A model generated the notes under the pieces. The model ran no database searches and had not been told where the DNA came from. It worked only from the letters and a program-made list of their open reading frames with translations. Source: Streptococcus catagoni (GTDB lineage: Bacteria; Bacillota; Bacilli; Lactobacillales; Streptococcaceae). Taken from it: 64,000 nucleotides of DNA. The stretch is taken from NCBI RefSeq assembly GCF_011421425.1, contig NZ_WPCW01000002.1, positions 390,221 to 454,220 of the forward strand. The letters run 5' to 3'. Both the position numbers and the translations under genes were made by a program. Positions 20,455-30,714 of this stretch are shown here, in pieces (within the stretch, counting starts at the first letter, position 1; the number at the start of each line of letters is the position of its first letter).

Positions 20455-21428
20455 TGCCCTATACAAAGATTAGTCAGGCAGCTCATTATGTCCCAAAACA
20501 AGTTGTGACAAATGACGACTTGACTACCATTTTAGAGACCACCGATCAGTGGATCTCTTCAAGAACTGGTATTAAAGAGAGACGTATCTCTCAGAATGAG
20601 GAAACCAGTGACTTAGCTATTAAGGTGGCTGAAAAGTTACTGAAAAAAAGCAATTATTCAGCCCAAGAACTTGATTTTATCATTTTGGCTACTATTAGCT
20701 CCGATTCGACTATGCCCTCAACAGCAGCCAAGGTCCAGGGAGCTATCGGAGCCAGTAAAGCCTTCGCTTTTGACCTCAGTGCAGCTTGTAGCGGCTTTGT
20801 TTATGCTCTGGCCATGGGCGATAAATTGATTAGCTCTGGCCTTTACCAAAAAGGTTTGATTATTGGTGCAGAGATATTATCAAAACAACTGGATTGGACA
20901 GATAGAACAACAGCAGTTTTGTTTGGTGATGGCGCTGGAGGTGTCCTTATCGAAGCTTCAGATCAACCTCACTTTTTGGCTGAATCTTTAAGTACCGATG
21001 GAACAAAAGCACAGTGTTTAACCTCTGGAATAAGCGGTTTATCTTCACCCTTTTCAGAAAGTACTGATTCAGACCCCTATATTAAGATGGATGGAAGAGC
21101 TATTTTTGATTTTGCCATTCGTGATGTTTCTAAAAACATTTCAGACTTGATTAAAGAAAGCGGACTTGACAAAGAGACCATTGATTATCTCTTCTTACAT
21201 CAGGCTAATAAAAGAATTTTAGATAAAATGGCAAAGAAAATCGGTCTATCTCGAGAGAAATTTCTAGAGAATATGATGACCTATGGAAATACTAGCGCAG
21301 CAAGTATTCCAATCTTGTTATCAGAGTCTGTCCAAAAGGGGCAAATTAGGTTAGATGGTAGCCAGACAGTCTTACTTTCCGGTTTCGGTGGAGGTTTGAC
21401 ATGGGGAAGTCTAATTGTTAAAATTTAG
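20454..21428 (+). CDS. fabH: 3-oxoacyl-ACP synthase III
   Basis: This 324-residue condensing enzyme has the Cys-His-Asn triad: Cys112 in SAACSGF, His in LHQANKRI and Asn in [10 protein letters not shown]. It joins acetyl-CoA to malonyl-ACP and starts each fatty acid. It is coupled to fabT by a one-base overlap. The 61-nt gap to acpP contains a fresh ribosome site. Confidence 0.97.
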   Translation: MPYTKISQAAHYVPKQVVTNDDLTTILETTDQWISSRTGIKERRISQNEETSDLAIKVAEKLLKKSNYSAQELDFIILATISSDSTMPSTAAKVQGAIGASKAFAFDLSAACSGFVYALAMGDKLISSGLYQKGLIIGAEILSKQLDWTDRTTAVLFGDGAGGVLIEASDQPHFLAESLSTDGTKAQCLTSGISGLSSPFSESTDSDPYIKMDGRAIFDFAIRDVSKNISDLIKESGLDKETIDYLFLHQANKRILDKMAKKIGLSREKFLENMMTYGNTSAASIPILLSESVQKGQIRLDGSQTVLLSGFGGGLTWGSLIVKI

Positions 21429-21489
21429 TTATATTATGTGGCGATCACATTTATAAAAATAAACTTACACATTTTTAAGGAGAAATAAA

Positions 21490-21714
21490 ATGGCAGTATT
21501 TGAAAAAGTACAAGAAATTATCGTAGAAGAACTTGGTAAAGAAACAGAAGAAGTGAAAATGGAAACAACTTTTGATGAGTTGGATGCAGATTCTTTAGAC
21601 GTTTTCCAAGTTATTTCAGAAATTGAAGATGCATTTGACATCCAAATTGAAACTGAAGAAGGCTTAAATACTGTCGGCGACTTGGTTGCTTATGTAGAAG
21701 AAAAAACAAAATAA
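21490..21714 (+). CDS. acpP: Acyl carrier protein
   Basis: A 74-residue acidic four-helix protein with the phosphopantetheine site at Ser35 ([10 protein letters not shown]). It carries the growing acyl chain for the enzymes encoded around it. AAGGAG precedes the start. The 185 nt before fabK hold a separate FabT box, so acp can be expressed apart from the downstream genes. Confidence 0.96.
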   Translation: MAVFEKVQEIIVEELGKETEEVKMETTFDELDADSLDVFQVISEIEDAFDIQIETEEGLNTVGDLVAYVEEKTK

Positions 21715-21856
21715 GAGCTTAATTAGACTAGAAACTTAGGCATTTCTTGAAACCATTCCTTATCGTTTTTTGATTTGCTGTAGATCTAATAAAAAGAACA
21801 AACGGGTGAGATTACCCCTCTTCAAGGAATATTTCATCCTTTCTTCTTACACTAAT

Positions 21857-21873
21857 AGTTTGATTATCAAATT
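21857..21873 (+). promoter_or_regulatory. FabT box upstream of fabK
   Basis: AGTTTGATTATCAAATT, the strongest of the three FabT palindromes in this window, lies 27 nt before the fabK start. I see no clear -35/-10 pair for it. It may act on a local promoter or as a roadblock. The remaining acpP-fabK spacer shows nothing else beyond a short GGGT/ACCC hairpin. Confidence 0.85.
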
Positions 21874-21899
21874 ATTTTCTTTGTAATAGAAGGTATATA

Positions 21900-22868
21900 A
21901 TGAAAACACGAATTACAGAATTACTAAATATTGAATATCCGATATTCCAAGGAGGAATGGCCTGGGTGGCCGATGGCGATTTGGCCGGAGCGGTTTCAAA
22001 CGCAGGTGGTCTAGGGATCATTGGTGGTGGAAATGCTCCTAAAGAAGTTGTCAAAGCAAATATTGACCGCGTAAAAGCTATTACTGATAAACCCTTTGGT
22101 GTCAATATCATGCTCCTCTCACCATTTGCCGAGGATATCGTAGATTTGGTAATTGAAGAAGGTGTTAAAGTTGTAACGACTGGTGCTGGCAATCCTGGTA
22201 AGTATATGGAACGTCTGCATGAAGCTGGAATCATAGTTATCCCAGTAGTTCCTAGTGTTGCGCTGGCAAAAAGAATGGAAAAATTAGGCGTTGACGCTGT
22301 GATTACAGAAGGCATGGAAGCAGGCGGGCATATTGGTAAGCTAACCACGATGACTCTGGTACGTCAGGTAGTTGAAACTTTAACCATTCCTGTTATTGCT
22401 GCAGGAGGTATAGGAGATGGCAGAGGAGCAGCGGCAGCCTTTATGCTGGGTGCAGAAGCTGTCCAAGTAGGAACACGCTTTGTTGTTGCTAAAGAATCTA
22501 ATGCCCATCAGAATTTTAAGGATAGGATCCTAAAGGCTAAGGATATTGATACAGTTGTTTCTGCACAAGTCGTTGGCCATCCCGTAAGATCCATCAAAAA
22601 CAAGCTGACAAATGCTTATTCTAAGGCCGAAAAAGAATTTTTAGCTGGTGAAAAAACTGCATCTGAAATTGATGAGATGGGAGCCGGTTCACTAAGAAAT
22701 GCAGTAGTTGACGGTGATGTCGTTAATGGTTCAGTTATGGCTGGGCAAATTGCAGGGCTTATCACCAAGGAAGTAAGCTGTCAGGAAATCATAGCTGATA
22801 TTTTCTATGGAGCGGCTAAGGTCATTAGAGATCAGGCTAAAAATTGGGAAAATGTACTCAACAACTAA
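21900..22868 (+). CDS. fabK: Enoyl-ACP reductase II (FMN-dependent)
   Basis: The 322-residue TIM-barrel flavoprotein of the nitronate-monooxygenase/FabK family opens with ITELLNIEYPIFQGGMAWVADGDLAGAVSNAGGLG. It has TEGMEAGGHIG and the phosphate-binding IAAGGIGDGRGAAAAFMLGA. It performs the last reduction of each elongation cycle. No fabI is present in the cluster, as expected for streptococci, which use this triclosan-tolerant enzyme. Confidence 0.95.
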   Translation: MKTRITELLNIEYPIFQGGMAWVADGDLAGAVSNAGGLGIIGGGNAPKEVVKANIDRVKAITDKPFGVNIMLLSPFAEDIVDLVIEEGVKVVTTGAGNPGKYMERLHEAGIIVIPVVPSVALAKRMEKLGVDAVITEGMEAGGHIGKLTTMTLVRQVVETLTIPVIAAGGIGDGRGAAAAFMLGAEAVQVGTRFVVAKESNAHQNFKDRILKAKDIDTVVSAQVVGHPVRSIKNKLTNAYSKAEKEFLAGEKTASEIDEMGAGSLRNAVVDGDVVNGSVMAGQIAGLITKEVSCQEIIADIFYGAAKVIRDQAKNWENVLNN

Positions 22869-22889
22869 AAAATACTTGTGAGGAATGAA

Positions 22890-23810
22890 ATGACAAAAAC
22901 AGCCTTATTATTTGCAGGGCAAGGTTCCCAAAAGTTAGGAATGGGTAAGGACCTCTATGAAGCTTTTCCGATAGTAAAAGAAACATTTGATCAAGCCAGT
23001 CAAGTACTGGGTTATGATCTTAGATTTCTAATAGATCATGATCAGGAGAAGCTCAATCAAACCAGGTACACACAACCTGCTATTTTAACAACTTCGATCG
23101 CTATCTATCGTTTATTAAAGAGTCATAAGTTCCATGCAGACTATGTAGCTGGCTTATCACTTGGTGAATATTCGGCTCTTGTAGCTTCAGGTGCTATTGA
23201 TTTTAAAGATGCCCTAAGCCTAGTGGCTAAAAGAGGCCAACTGATGGAAGAGGCAGCACCTAGGGGCAGCGGCAAGATGGTGGCTGTTTTAAATACAGAA
23301 GCCTCTATCATTGAAGCAGCTTGTAAGGAAGTCTCTGACCTAGGAATTGTTTGGCCGGCTAACTATAATACCCCAGGACAAATTGTCATTGGTGGTCAGG
23401 TAGAGGCTGTCAATGCAGCCATTGAGCTTTTAAAGGAAAGAGGAAGTAAAAGACTGATTCCCTTAAATGTCTCAGGTCCCTTTCATACAGCACTTTTAGC
23501 ATCGGCAAGTGAAAAATTAGGACAAGAATTAAGGAAGATAGATTTTAAAGAACTTAAGATACCCTTGGTTGGAAATACAGAAGCTAAGCTTATGTCCAAA
23601 GAAGACATAGCACAGCTACTTGAAAGACAAGTAATGGAACCTGTTCGGTTCTACGAAAGTATCCAGACCATGAAGGCTTTGGGTTGCGACCAGTTCATTG
23701 AAATTGGTCCTGGAAAAATTCTTAGTGGCTTTATTAAAAAAATTGATAAAAACTTGCAGTGTCAAAGCATTGAAGACATTCAAACTTTGAGAGATTATTT
23801 AAAGAATTAG
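22890..23810 (+). CDS. fabD: Malonyl-CoA:ACP transacylase
   Basis: The 306-residue enzyme starts TALLFAGQGSQ, with the nucleophile Ser90 in GLSLGEYSALVASG and the partner His in SGPFHTALL. It loads malonyl groups onto ACP. The ATG at 22890 is 4 nt after GTGAGGA. The in-frame GTG at 22878 is rejected as part of the ribosome site. Confidence 0.96.
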   Translation: MTKTALLFAGQGSQKLGMGKDLYEAFPIVKETFDQASQVLGYDLRFLIDHDQEKLNQTRYTQPAILTTSIAIYRLLKSHKFHADYVAGLSLGEYSALVASGAIDFKDALSLVAKRGQLMEEAAPRGSGKMVAVLNTEASIIEAACKEVSDLGIVWPANYNTPGQIVIGGQVEAVNAAIELLKERGSKRLIPLNVSGPFHTALLASASEKLGQELRKIDFKELKIPLVGNTEAKLMSKEDIAQLLERQVMEPVRFYESIQTMKALGCDQFIEIGPGKILSGFIKKIDKNLQCQSIEDIQTLRDYLKN

Positions 23811-23821
23811 AGAGGTATTTT

Positions 23822-24556
23822 ATGGAATTAACAGGAAAAAATGTATTTATTACAGGTTCTACAAGAGGAATTGGTCTAGCAATTGCCCATGCTTTTGCTG
23901 AAGCTGGAGCAAATATTGTTATAAATGGAAGATCTGCTATTTCGGAAACTCTTCTATCAGACTTTGCTTCATATAATGTCAAGGTATGCCCTGTTTCAGG
24001 AGATGTATCAGATGGTGCAGATGCTAAAAGAATGATCCAGCAAGCTATAGATGAACTTGGGTCTGTGGATATTCTTGTCAATAACGCTGGAATTACTAAT
24101 GATAAACTGATCATGCGTATGACAGAGGAAGACTTTGAAAAAGTTCTAAAAATCAATCTAACGGGTGCCTTTAATATGTCTCAAGCCGTTTTAAAACCAA
24201 TGTTAAAGGCTAGACAGGGATCTATTATCAATATTTCTAGTGTTGTGGGCCTAACAGGTAATGCTGGCCAAGCAAACTATGCCGCATCCAAGGCTGGATT
24301 GATTGGTCTGACTAAGTCTCTAGCAAGAGAAATTGCTAGTCGTGGCATCTGTGTTAATGCTGTAGCACCAGGATTTATCATGTCAGATATGACAGATGTA
24401 CTGCCAGAAAAAACACAAGAGGCTATTTTAAGTCAGGTTCCAATTGGCAGAATTGGAGAGGCAAAAGAAGTTGCAGAACTAGTTAGATTCCTAGCTGGTC
24501 AAAACTATATTACAGGACAGGTTATTGCCATTGATGGTGGCGTAACCATGCAATAA
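23822..24556 (+). CDS. fabG: 3-oxoacyl-ACP reductase
   Basis: This 244-residue short-chain dehydrogenase has the NADP loop TGSTRGIGLAIA, the NNAG motif and the catalytic NISSVVGLTG/YAASKAGL (Ser, Tyr, Lys). It ends with the typical GQVIAIDGGVTMQ. It lies 11 nt downstream of fabD with AGAGG before the ATG. Confidence 0.97.
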   Translation: MELTGKNVFITGSTRGIGLAIAHAFAEAGANIVINGRSAISETLLSDFASYNVKVCPVSGDVSDGADAKRMIQQAIDELGSVDILVNNAGITNDKLIMRMTEEDFEKVLKINLTGAFNMSQAVLKPMLKARQGSIINISSVVGLTGNAGQANYAASKAGLIGLTKSLAREIASRGICVNAVAPGFIMSDMTDVLPEKTQEAILSQVPIGRIGEAKEVAELVRFLAGQNYITGQVIAIDGGVTMQ

Positions 24557-24573
24557 TAAAGAGGTAATAAAAT

Positions 24574-25806
24574 ATGAATCATAATAGAGTGGTCGTGACA
24601 GGTTATGGATTAACCTCACCAATTGGTAATACACCTGAAGATTTTTGGACAAGTTTAAGAAATGGTAAAATCGGGATTGCACCCATTACCAGATTTGACA
24701 CTAGTGATTATGCTGTTAAAAATGCTGCTCAGATAGATGATTTCCCCTTTGATAAATACTTTACCAAGAAAGATCTGAATCGTTTTGACATGTATTCCCT
24801 ATATGCGCTTTATGCTTCCTTGGAAGCTGTCAAAAATGCCCGACTTGATTTAGAAGAAGTCAATAAAGACCGTATGGGAGTTATTGTTGCTTCTGGGATT
24901 GGTGGTATCACAGAAATTGAAGAACAGGTCATTCGTCTTCATGAAAAGGGAACAAAACGTGTTAAGCCAATGACTTTGCCAAAGGCCTTGCCTAATATGG
25001 CTGCTGGTAATGTGGCTATGAAGTTAGAAGCAAAAGGCGTTTGTAAGTCAATAAATACAGCCTGTGCCTCATCAAATGATGCTATAGGAGATGCTTATCA
25101 TACCATCAAATTTGGCCTACAAGATATCATGGTAGTTGGTGGCGCAGAATCTTCCATCACACCTTTTGCTATTTCAGGTTTCCAAAGTTTGACAGCATTG
25201 TCAACAACCGTAGACCCAAGCCGTAGTTCGATTCCATTTGATAAGGAGAGAAATGGCTTTATCATGGGGGAGGGTTCTGGTATGTTAGTTCTTGAAAGTT
25301 TGGAACATGCTCAAAAACGTGGCGCAACGATCCTAGCTGAAATAGTAGGCTATGGAAATACTTGTGATGCTTACCATATGACTTCTCCACATCCAGAAGG
25401 ATTAGGAGCTAGAAAAGCTATTCAGTTGGCCTTGGATGAGGCTGGACTAGAAGCTAAGGATATTGATTATGTCAATGCACACGGTACCTCTACACCTGCT
25501 AATGAAAAGGGTGAAAGTCAAGCCATTGTTGCAGTACTTGGCAAGTCAGTTCCAGTTTCTTCAACCAAATCATTTACAGGACATTTATTAGGGGCGGCAG
25601 GGGCTGTAGAAGCGATTGCTACCATTGAAGCCATGCGTCATAGTTACATACCAATGACAGCAGGAACAAGAGAACTTTCAGATGACATTGAAGCAAATAT
25701 TGTATGTGGTCAAGGAAAAGTGTCTAAAATTCGCTATGCCCTTTCTAACACCTTTGGATTTGGTGGCCATAATGCTGTTTTAGCATTTAAAGATTGGGAG
25801 GATTAA
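24574..25806 (+). CDS. fabF: 3-oxoacyl-ACP synthase II
   Basis: The 410-residue condensing enzyme has Cys164 in NTACASSNDAIG, His in NAHGTSTPANEKGE and His in KSFTGHLLGAAGA, with the glycine-rich FGFGGHNAVLAF at the C terminus. It elongates medium and long chains. The last 30 nt recur in degenerate form 239 nt downstream, just before accB (see the duplication entry). Confidence 0.97.
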   Translation: MNHNRVVVTGYGLTSPIGNTPEDFWTSLRNGKIGIAPITRFDTSDYAVKNAAQIDDFPFDKYFTKKDLNRFDMYSLYALYASLEAVKNARLDLEEVNKDRMGVIVASGIGGITEIEEQVIRLHEKGTKRVKPMTLPKALPNMAAGNVAMKLEAKGVCKSINTACASSNDAIGDAYHTIKFGLQDIMVVGGAESSITPFAISGFQSLTALSTTVDPSRSSIPFDKERNGFIMGEGSGMLVLESLEHAQKRGATILAEIVGYGNTCDAYHMTSPHPEGLGARKAIQLALDEAGLEAKDIDYVNAHGTSTPANEKGESQAIVAVLGKSVPVSSTKSFTGHLLGAAGAVEAIATIEAMRHSYIPMTAGTRELSDDIEANIVCGQGKVSKIRYALSNTFGFGGHNAVLAFKDWED

Positions 25807-26047
25807 GTGTGGGCCTTTGAGGAGATTAGAAATTTAATTTCACATTTAGATGCATTAGGCTTAAACGAGCTTACTCTAAAGATCGAAAAAATTGATCTAA
25901 TTTTTAAAAAGAATCACTCAACTGAATGTAATATAAAAAATACAAAAAACATAGTAACGACATACTACCGCAAATGGAAAACTTTTTGAAAGAAGAAAAT
26001 CCTTTTAGTGGAATAATTCTGGAATTTGAAGATTGGGAGACTTAGTT
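25781..26047 (+). repeat. Tandem duplication of the fabF-accB junction (unit 240 bp)
   Basis: The end of fabF at 25781-25808 (ATTTAAAGATTGGGAGG) recurs as ATTTGAAGATTGGGAGA at 26020-26047. Translated from 25998, the second copy reads NPF then IILEFEDWET and a stop, against NTF ... VLAFKDWED and a stop in fabF. Both copies are followed by an accB-like start. Substitutions and gaps show that the duplication is old. Confidence 0.7.
25807..25989 (+). CDS. AccB N-terminal-domain-like small ORF (duplicated accB head)
   Basis: This GTG-started 60-residue ORF begins right after fabF behind GGGAGG. Residues 3-36 align without gaps to the first 34 residues of AccB: identical at Leu, Asp, Leu, Glu, Lys, Phe, Lys and Asn, and mostly conservative elsewhere. 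It stops before any biotin domain. Its start is exactly 240 nt from the accB start, and the flanking DNA is also duplicated. It could be a relic or an expressed biotin-less AccB head. The C-terminal 24 residues resemble nothing I recognise. Confidence 0.6.
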   Translation: MWAFEEIRNLISHLDALGLNELTLKIEKIDLIFKKNHSTECNIKNTKNIVTTYYRKWKTF

Positions 26048-26508
26048 TGGATATTCAAGTAGTAAAAGACTTGATGACACAGTTCGATGAATCAAGCCTT
26101 AGGGAATTTTCCTTTAAAACAAATGAAGCTGAAATCTGCTTTAGTAAAAATGAGCAGAAGCAACTTGTAACAACAGCCTTGACCCCTAGCCCTCAAGAGA
26201 GAGTGAGTGCACCGGAACAAGAGATTTTAGAGACAGAAGTAGAAGTAAGAAGAGAAGAATTACCAGTGGCAGAAGGTCAATTGGTCCAAAGTCCATTGGT
26301 CGGTGTTGCCTACCTATCTCCTGCACCAGGAAAACCTAATTTTGTGTCAGTAGGTGATCAGGTTAAAAAGGGACAGACACTCTTAATCATTGAAGCTATG
26401 AAAGTTATGAATGAAGTTCCAGCACCAAATGATGGTATTGTGACGGAAGTTCTAGTCTCTAATGAAGAAATGATAGAATACGGGAAAGGCTTGGTAAGAA
26501 TTAAATGA
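26047..26508 (+). CDS. accB: Acetyl-CoA carboxylase biotin carboxyl carrier protein
   Basis: The 153-residue BCCP has an N-terminal helical domain, a Glu/Pro-rich flexible linker (about residues 45-85) and a biotinyl domain whose lysine lies in [12 protein letters not shown]. It carries carboxybiotin between AccC and AccA/AccD. The TTG at 26047 fits the family start ([20 protein letters not shown]) and is 7 nt after GGGAG. The ORF opens earlier, but those residues belong to the duplicated fabF tail. The stop overlaps fabZ. Confidence 0.93.
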   Translation: MDIQVVKDLMTQFDESSLREFSFKTNEAEICFSKNEQKQLVTTALTPSPQERVSAPEQEILETEVEVRREELPVAEGQLVQSPLVGVAYLSPAPGKPNFVSVGDQVKKGQTLLIIEAMKVMNEVPAPNDGIVTEVLVSNEEMIEYGKGLVRIK

Positions 26509-26927
26509 TTGATATCAAAGCTATTCAAGACGCACTACCACACCGCTACCCTATGCTTCTAGTTGATCGCGTTCTTGAAGCAAGTGAAGACCATATTGTG
26601 GCTCTTAAAAATGTGACCATTAACGAACCATTTTTTACAGGGCATTTTCCACAGTACCCAGTTATGCCAGGGGTCTTAATTATGGAGGCCTTGGCACAGA
26701 CTGCTGGTGTCTTAGAATTGTCAAAAGAAGAAAATAAAGATAAGCTTGTCTTTTATGCGGGCATGGATAAGGTTAAATTCAAAAAACAAGTGGTTCCTGG
26801 GGATCAACTGATCATGACCGTAGAATTCGTCAAAAGAAGGGCTAATATAGCTGTCGTTAATGCAAAAGCAGAAGTGGATGGTAAGTTAGCAGCAAGCGGA
26901 ACATTGACATTTGCAATTGGTCAGTAA
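26505..26927 (+). CDS. fabZ: 3-hydroxyacyl-ACP dehydratase
   Basis: This 140-residue hot-dog protein has the active-site helix [24 protein letters not shown], containing the catalytic His and Glu. It dehydrates 3-hydroxyacyl-ACP; its product is the branch point used by FabM. The start codon ATG overlaps the accB stop, so the two are coupled. Confidence 0.96.
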   Translation: MIDIKAIQDALPHRYPMLLVDRVLEASEDHIVALKNVTINEPFFTGHFPQYPVMPGVLIMEALAQTAGVLELSKEENKDKLVFYAGMDKVKFKKQVVPGDQLIMTVEFVKRRANIAVVNAKAEVDGKLAASGTLTFAIGQ

Positions 26928-26955
26928 GTAAAAATGTTCTGTGGAGGAAATAAAG

Positions 26956-28320
26956 ATGTTTAAAAAAATCTTAATAGCTAACCGTGGTGAAATTGCCGTT
27001 AGAATTATCAGAGCGGCTAGGGAACTAGGGATTTCCACAGTTGCTGTCTATTCAGAAGCAGATAAAGAAGCGCTGCATACCATTCTGGCTGATCAAGCAA
27101 TCTGCATTGGTCCAGCTAAGGCGGCGGATTCTTATTTAAATATGAACTCTGTTTTATCTGCTGCAATTGTCAGCGGAGCGCAAGCTATTCACCCTGGCTT
27201 TGGTTTTTTAAGTGAAAATTCTAAGTTTGCGACCATGTGTGAGGAAATGAATATTCAATTCATTGGTCCATCTGCAGATATTATGGATAAGATGGGGGAT
27301 AAGATTAATGCCAGGGAGGTCATGGTAGAAGCTGGAGTTCCTGTCATTCCCGGTTCATCTGGTGAAATCTTTACGGTTGAAGAAGCAAAGAAAATTGCTG
27401 AGGAAATAGCTTATCCTATTATGCTCAAGGCTTCTGCTGGTGGCGGAGGAAAAGGAATAAGAAAGGTTAACTCAGAATCTGAACTAGAAGAAGCCTTTCA
27501 CTCAGCCTCACAAGAGGCTTTGAGCGCCTTTGGAAATGGAGCCATGTATGTCGAAAAGGTTATTTATCCTGCTAGGCATATTGAGGTACAAATCCTGGGT
27601 GACAGCTTTGGTCAGATTCTTCATCTGGGAGAACGTGATTGTTCCTTACAGCGTCATAACCAAAAGGTTTTAGAGGAGAGTCCTTCTATTGCCATAGGTC
27701 CCTCTCTTAGAAGCAAGATGGGGGAAGCGGCCGTTAAAGCTGCTAAGGCAGTTGGCTACGTAAATGCTGGAACCATTGAATTCTTGCTGGATGAGGCAAG
27801 TGGCAATTTTTACTTTATGGAGATGAATACCCGTATCCAGGTTGAGCATCCTGTTACCGAATTTGTGACAGGTATAGACATTGTAAAAGAACAGATCCGA
27901 ATTGCAGCTGGTTTTCCCCTATCTTTTAAACAAGAAGATATCCATTTTCAAGGACATGCTATTGAGTGCCGTATTAATGCGGAAAATCCAGCCTTCAATT
28001 TTGCACCCAGTCCTGGTAAGATAAAAGATTTGTACCTACCCTGTGGTGGTGTCGGGCTACGTATTGATTCTGCTGTTTATCAAGGCTATACCATTCCGCC
28101 TTACTACGACAGTATGATTGCTAAGGTTATTGTTCATGGTGAGAATCGTTTTGATGCCTTGATGAAAATGCAAAGAGCCCTTTATGAGCTTGAAATAGAG
28201 GGTTTATCAACCAACATTGAATTTCAAATGGACTTAATTTCAGATCAAAAAGTTATCGCGGGAGATTATGATACGTCCTTTCTGATGGAAACTTTTTTAC
28301 CGAACTATCATAAAGAATAG
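26956..28320 (+). CDS. accC: Acetyl-CoA carboxylase, biotin carboxylase subunit
   Basis: A 454-residue ATP-grasp enzyme: [17 protein letters not shown] at the N terminus, the nucleotide loop [14 protein letters not shown], and the active-site motif [15 protein letters not shown]. It carboxylates biotin on AccB using bicarbonate and ATP. The ATG at 26956 follows GGAGGAAATAAAG. The longer ORF start upstream is rejected. Confidence 0.97.
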   Translation: MFKKILIANRGEIAVRIIRAARELGISTVAVYSEADKEALHTILADQAICIGPAKAADSYLNMNSVLSAAIVSGAQAIHPGFGFLSENSKFATMCEEMNIQFIGPSADIMDKMGDKINAREVMVEAGVPVIPGSSGEIFTVEEAKKIAEEIAYPIMLKASAGGGGKGIRKVNSESELEEAFHSASQEALSAFGNGAMYVEKVIYPARHIEVQILGDSFGQILHLGERDCSLQRHNQKVLEESPSIAIGPSLRSKMGEAAVKAAKAVGYVNAGTIEFLLDEASGNFYFMEMNTRIQVEHPVTEFVTGIDIVKEQIRIAAGFPLSFKQEDIHFQGHAIECRINAENPAFNFAPSPGKIKDLYLPCGGVGLRIDSAVYQGYTIPPYYDSMIAKVIVHGENRFDALMKMQRALYELEIEGLSTNIEFQMDLISDQKVIAGDYDTSFLMETFLPNYHKE

Positions 28321-28328
28321 GAGTTTCA

Positions 28329-29195
28329 ATGGCATTATTTAGTAAAAAGGATAAATATATTCGTATAACTCCCAATAATTCTCTCAAAGGGCCTTTAAAC
28401 AATAAGATTCCAGAAGTTCCTGAGGAATTATTTGCTAAGTGTCCATCCTGTAAGCACCTCATTTATCAAAAAGACTTGGGTATTCTTAAGGTGTGTCCTA
28501 AGTGTTCTTATAATTTTAGGATATCAGCTCAGGAAAGGTTGATGATCACGGTAGACGAAGGCTCCTTTACCGAGCTATTTACGGATATTGAAAGTAAGGA
28601 TCCCTTACAGTTTCCTAAATACCAAGAAAAAATAGAGATGGCCAGAAGTAAGACAGGCTTGCATGAAGCTGTTTTAACGGGAACTGGACGTGTCAAAGGA
28701 CAAAAGGCAGCACTTGCCATTATGGATTCTCGTTTTATTATGGCCAGTATGGGGACAGTAGTTGGAGAGAAACTAACACGCTTGATTGAGTTGGCCACTA
28801 AGGAAAGGTTGCCACTTATAATTTTTACAGCTTCAGGAGGTGCTAGGATGCAAGAAGGGATAATGAGCCTTATGCAGATGGCCAAGATCTCTGCAGCTGT
28901 CAAAAAGCATTCCAATGCTGGTTTATTCTATTTAACTATTCTGACAGATCCAACCACTGGTGGAGTGACAGCTAGTTTTGCTATGCAAGGCGATGTTATT
29001 CTTGCCGAACCACAATCTCTAGTTGGTTTTGCTGGAAGGCGGGTTATAGAAACAACGGTCAGAGAAGACCTGCCGGAAGGCTTTCAAAAGGCTGAGTTTT
29101 TATTAGAACATGGTTTTGTTGATGCTATCGTCAAACGAACAGATCTACCAGAGGTGATTGCGCGCCTTCTTGCCTTTCATGGAGGTGACAAATGA
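28329..29195 (+). CDS. accD: Acetyl-CoA carboxylase carboxyltransferase subunit beta
   Basis: This 288-residue crotonase-fold subunit has an N-terminal zinc ribbon with Cys38, Cys41, Cys56 and Cys59 (CPSC ... CPKC) and the conserved [19 protein letters not shown]. With AccA it transfers the carboxyl group to acetyl-CoA, giving malonyl-CoA. It overlaps accA by 4 nt (ATGA). Confidence 0.97.
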   Translation: MALFSKKDKYIRITPNNSLKGPLNNKIPEVPEELFAKCPSCKHLIYQKDLGILKVCPKCSYNFRISAQERLMITVDEGSFTELFTDIESKDPLQFPKYQEKIEMARSKTGLHEAVLTGTGRVKGQKAALAIMDSRFIMASMGTVVGEKLTRLIELATKERLPLIIFTASGGARMQEGIMSLMQMAKISAAVKKHSNAGLFYLTILTDPTTGGVTASFAMQGDVILAEPQSLVGFAGRRVIETTVREDLPEGFQKAEFLLEHGFVDAIVKRTDLPEVIARLLAFHGGDK

Positions 29196-29962
29196 CAGAA
29201 GTTTCACGTATTCTTAAAGAAGCAAGAGATCAAGGAAGACTAAGTGCCTTAGACTATGCTTCTTTGATCTTAGATGACTTCATGGAATTCCATGGAGATC
29301 GTCAATTTGCAGATGATGGAGCTGTAATTGGCGGCATTGGTTATTTACAGGAGATGCCTGTAACCCTGGTGGGTATTCAAAAGGGTTCTAACCTACAGGA
29401 TAATTTGAAACGTAATTTTGGTCAACCAAATCCTGAAGGTTACCGAAAAGCTTTAAGGTTAATGAAACAGGCTGAAAAATTTGGTCGTCCAATCATTACC
29501 CTGATTAATACAGCAGGAGCATATCCTGGTGTTGGAGCTGAAGAGCGAGGACAAGGTGAAGCCATTGCCAGAAATCTGCTTGAAATGAGTGACCTAAAGG
29601 TTCCTATTATTGCCATTATCATTGGAGAAGGTGGTTCTGGTGGTGCCCTAGCCTTGGCTTTGGCAGATCAGGTTTGGATGCTTGAAAATACCATATATGC
29701 CGTATTGAGTCCTGAGGGCTTTGCTTCTATTTTATGGAAAGATGGCACCAGGGCAACAGAAGCAGCAGAACTGATGAAAATAACTGCAAGGGAACTTTAT
29801 CGTATGGAGGTCATTGACCGCATTATTCCTGAGCGTGGCTATTTTACCAGTGAAATTGTTGAAGAGATTAAAAAAAGCTTGTTTAGCACTTTGACCAGTT
29901 TAAGAGAGTTGCCCCTAGATGAATTGCTGGAAAAAAGGTATAATCGTTTTAGAAAATATTAA
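29192..29962 (+). CDS. accA: Acetyl-CoA carboxylase carboxyltransferase subunit alpha
   Basis: The 256-residue subunit contains [38 protein letters not shown] and [17 protein letters not shown], all AccA hallmarks. It pairs with AccD. It is the last gene of the fab/acc cluster and is followed directly by a terminator. Confidence 0.97.
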   Translation: MTEVSRILKEARDQGRLSALDYASLILDDFMEFHGDRQFADDGAVIGGIGYLQEMPVTLVGIQKGSNLQDNLKRNFGQPNPEGYRKALRLMKQAEKFGRPIITLINTAGAYPGVGAEERGQGEAIARNLLEMSDLKVPIIAIIIGEGGSGGALALALADQVWMLENTIYAVLSPEGFASILWKDGTRATEAAELMKITARELYRMEVIDRIIPERGYFTSEIVEEIKKSLFSTLTSLRELPLDELLEKRYNRFRKY

Positions 29963-29990
29963 AAATCCTACTAGTATAGGATTTTTAAAT
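29957..29990 (+). terminator. Terminator after accA
   Basis: TTAAAAATCCTA pairs with TAGGATTTTTAA around CTAGTA, with the T-run inside the right arm. It overlaps the accA stop. Confidence 0.85.
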
Positions 29991-30009
29991 ACTTTCAGGA
30001 GAGAGTTCA

Positions 30010-30714
30010 ATGAAACCAATAAAATACCTTACTTTAATCTCACTTATTTTTCTCTTAACAGCCTGTCACTTACAAGAAGGATTTTCCAATTCCGCCAATG
30101 CAAAAATACAGTCCTTAAGCAGATTAGCTAAGAAGCCAAATACTGCTAGTTCAAAGACAGTTGCTGTGAAATACAATGGGTCTTTTTACAGCATACCAGG
30201 AAAATATAGTGATATCATTATCGTCAATAAGAGTTTTCCCCTTTCCAAAGATTATAATCCTGGTGAAAATCCACAAGCTAAGTCAGCTTTTTTAAAGCTG
30301 AAAGTTCAGATGAAAAAACAGGGCTTTGCTCTTAGTGACCAGTATAGTGGTTTTCGTTCTTATGAGACGCAAAGTCAACTTTATGAAAATTATGTCATAA
30401 GAGACGGGAAGGAAAATGCAGACCTCTATTCAGCAAGACCTGGTTATAGTGAACATCAAACAGGATTAGCTTTTGATTTAATTGATAGCCAAGGGAACTT
30501 GCTAGAAGAAAAGTCAGCTTCTGACTGGCTTTTTAGGCATGCTCCGGACTATGGCTTTATTGTTAGGTATTTACCAGAAAAAGAGAAGATCACCGGCTAT
30601 CGGGCAGAATCTTGGCATATTCGCTATATTGGAAAAGAAGCTAGTGAAATAGCGCATTCCGGAAAAACCCTGGAGGAATATCTAGGTATCAAGGGTGGCT
30701 ATTATAAAAAATAA
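30010..30714 (+). CDS. D-alanyl-D-alanine carboxypeptidase, VanY/M15 family, lipoprotein
   Basis: The 234-residue protein has a lipobox (LTAC, predicted lipid-modified Cys at about residue 19). The M15 catalytic motifs are intact: SEHQTGLAFD with the His and Asp zinc ligands, and ESWHIRYIG with the catalytic Glu and last His. It would trim D-Ala from stem peptides at the cell surface. AGGAGAG precedes the ATG. It is a monocistronic paralogue of the gene at 12075, whose two key acidic residues are exchanged. Confidence 0.9.
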   Translation: MKPIKYLTLISLIFLLTACHLQEGFSNSANAKIQSLSRLAKKPNTASSKTVAVKYNGSFYSIPGKYSDIIIVNKSFPLSKDYNPGENPQAKSAFLKLKVQMKKQGFALSDQYSGFRSYETQSQLYENYVIRDGKENADLYSARPGYSEHQTGLAFDLIDSQGNLLEEKSASDWLFRHAPDYGFIVRYLPEKEKITGYRAESWHIRYIGKEASEIAHSGKTLEEYLGIKGGYYKK

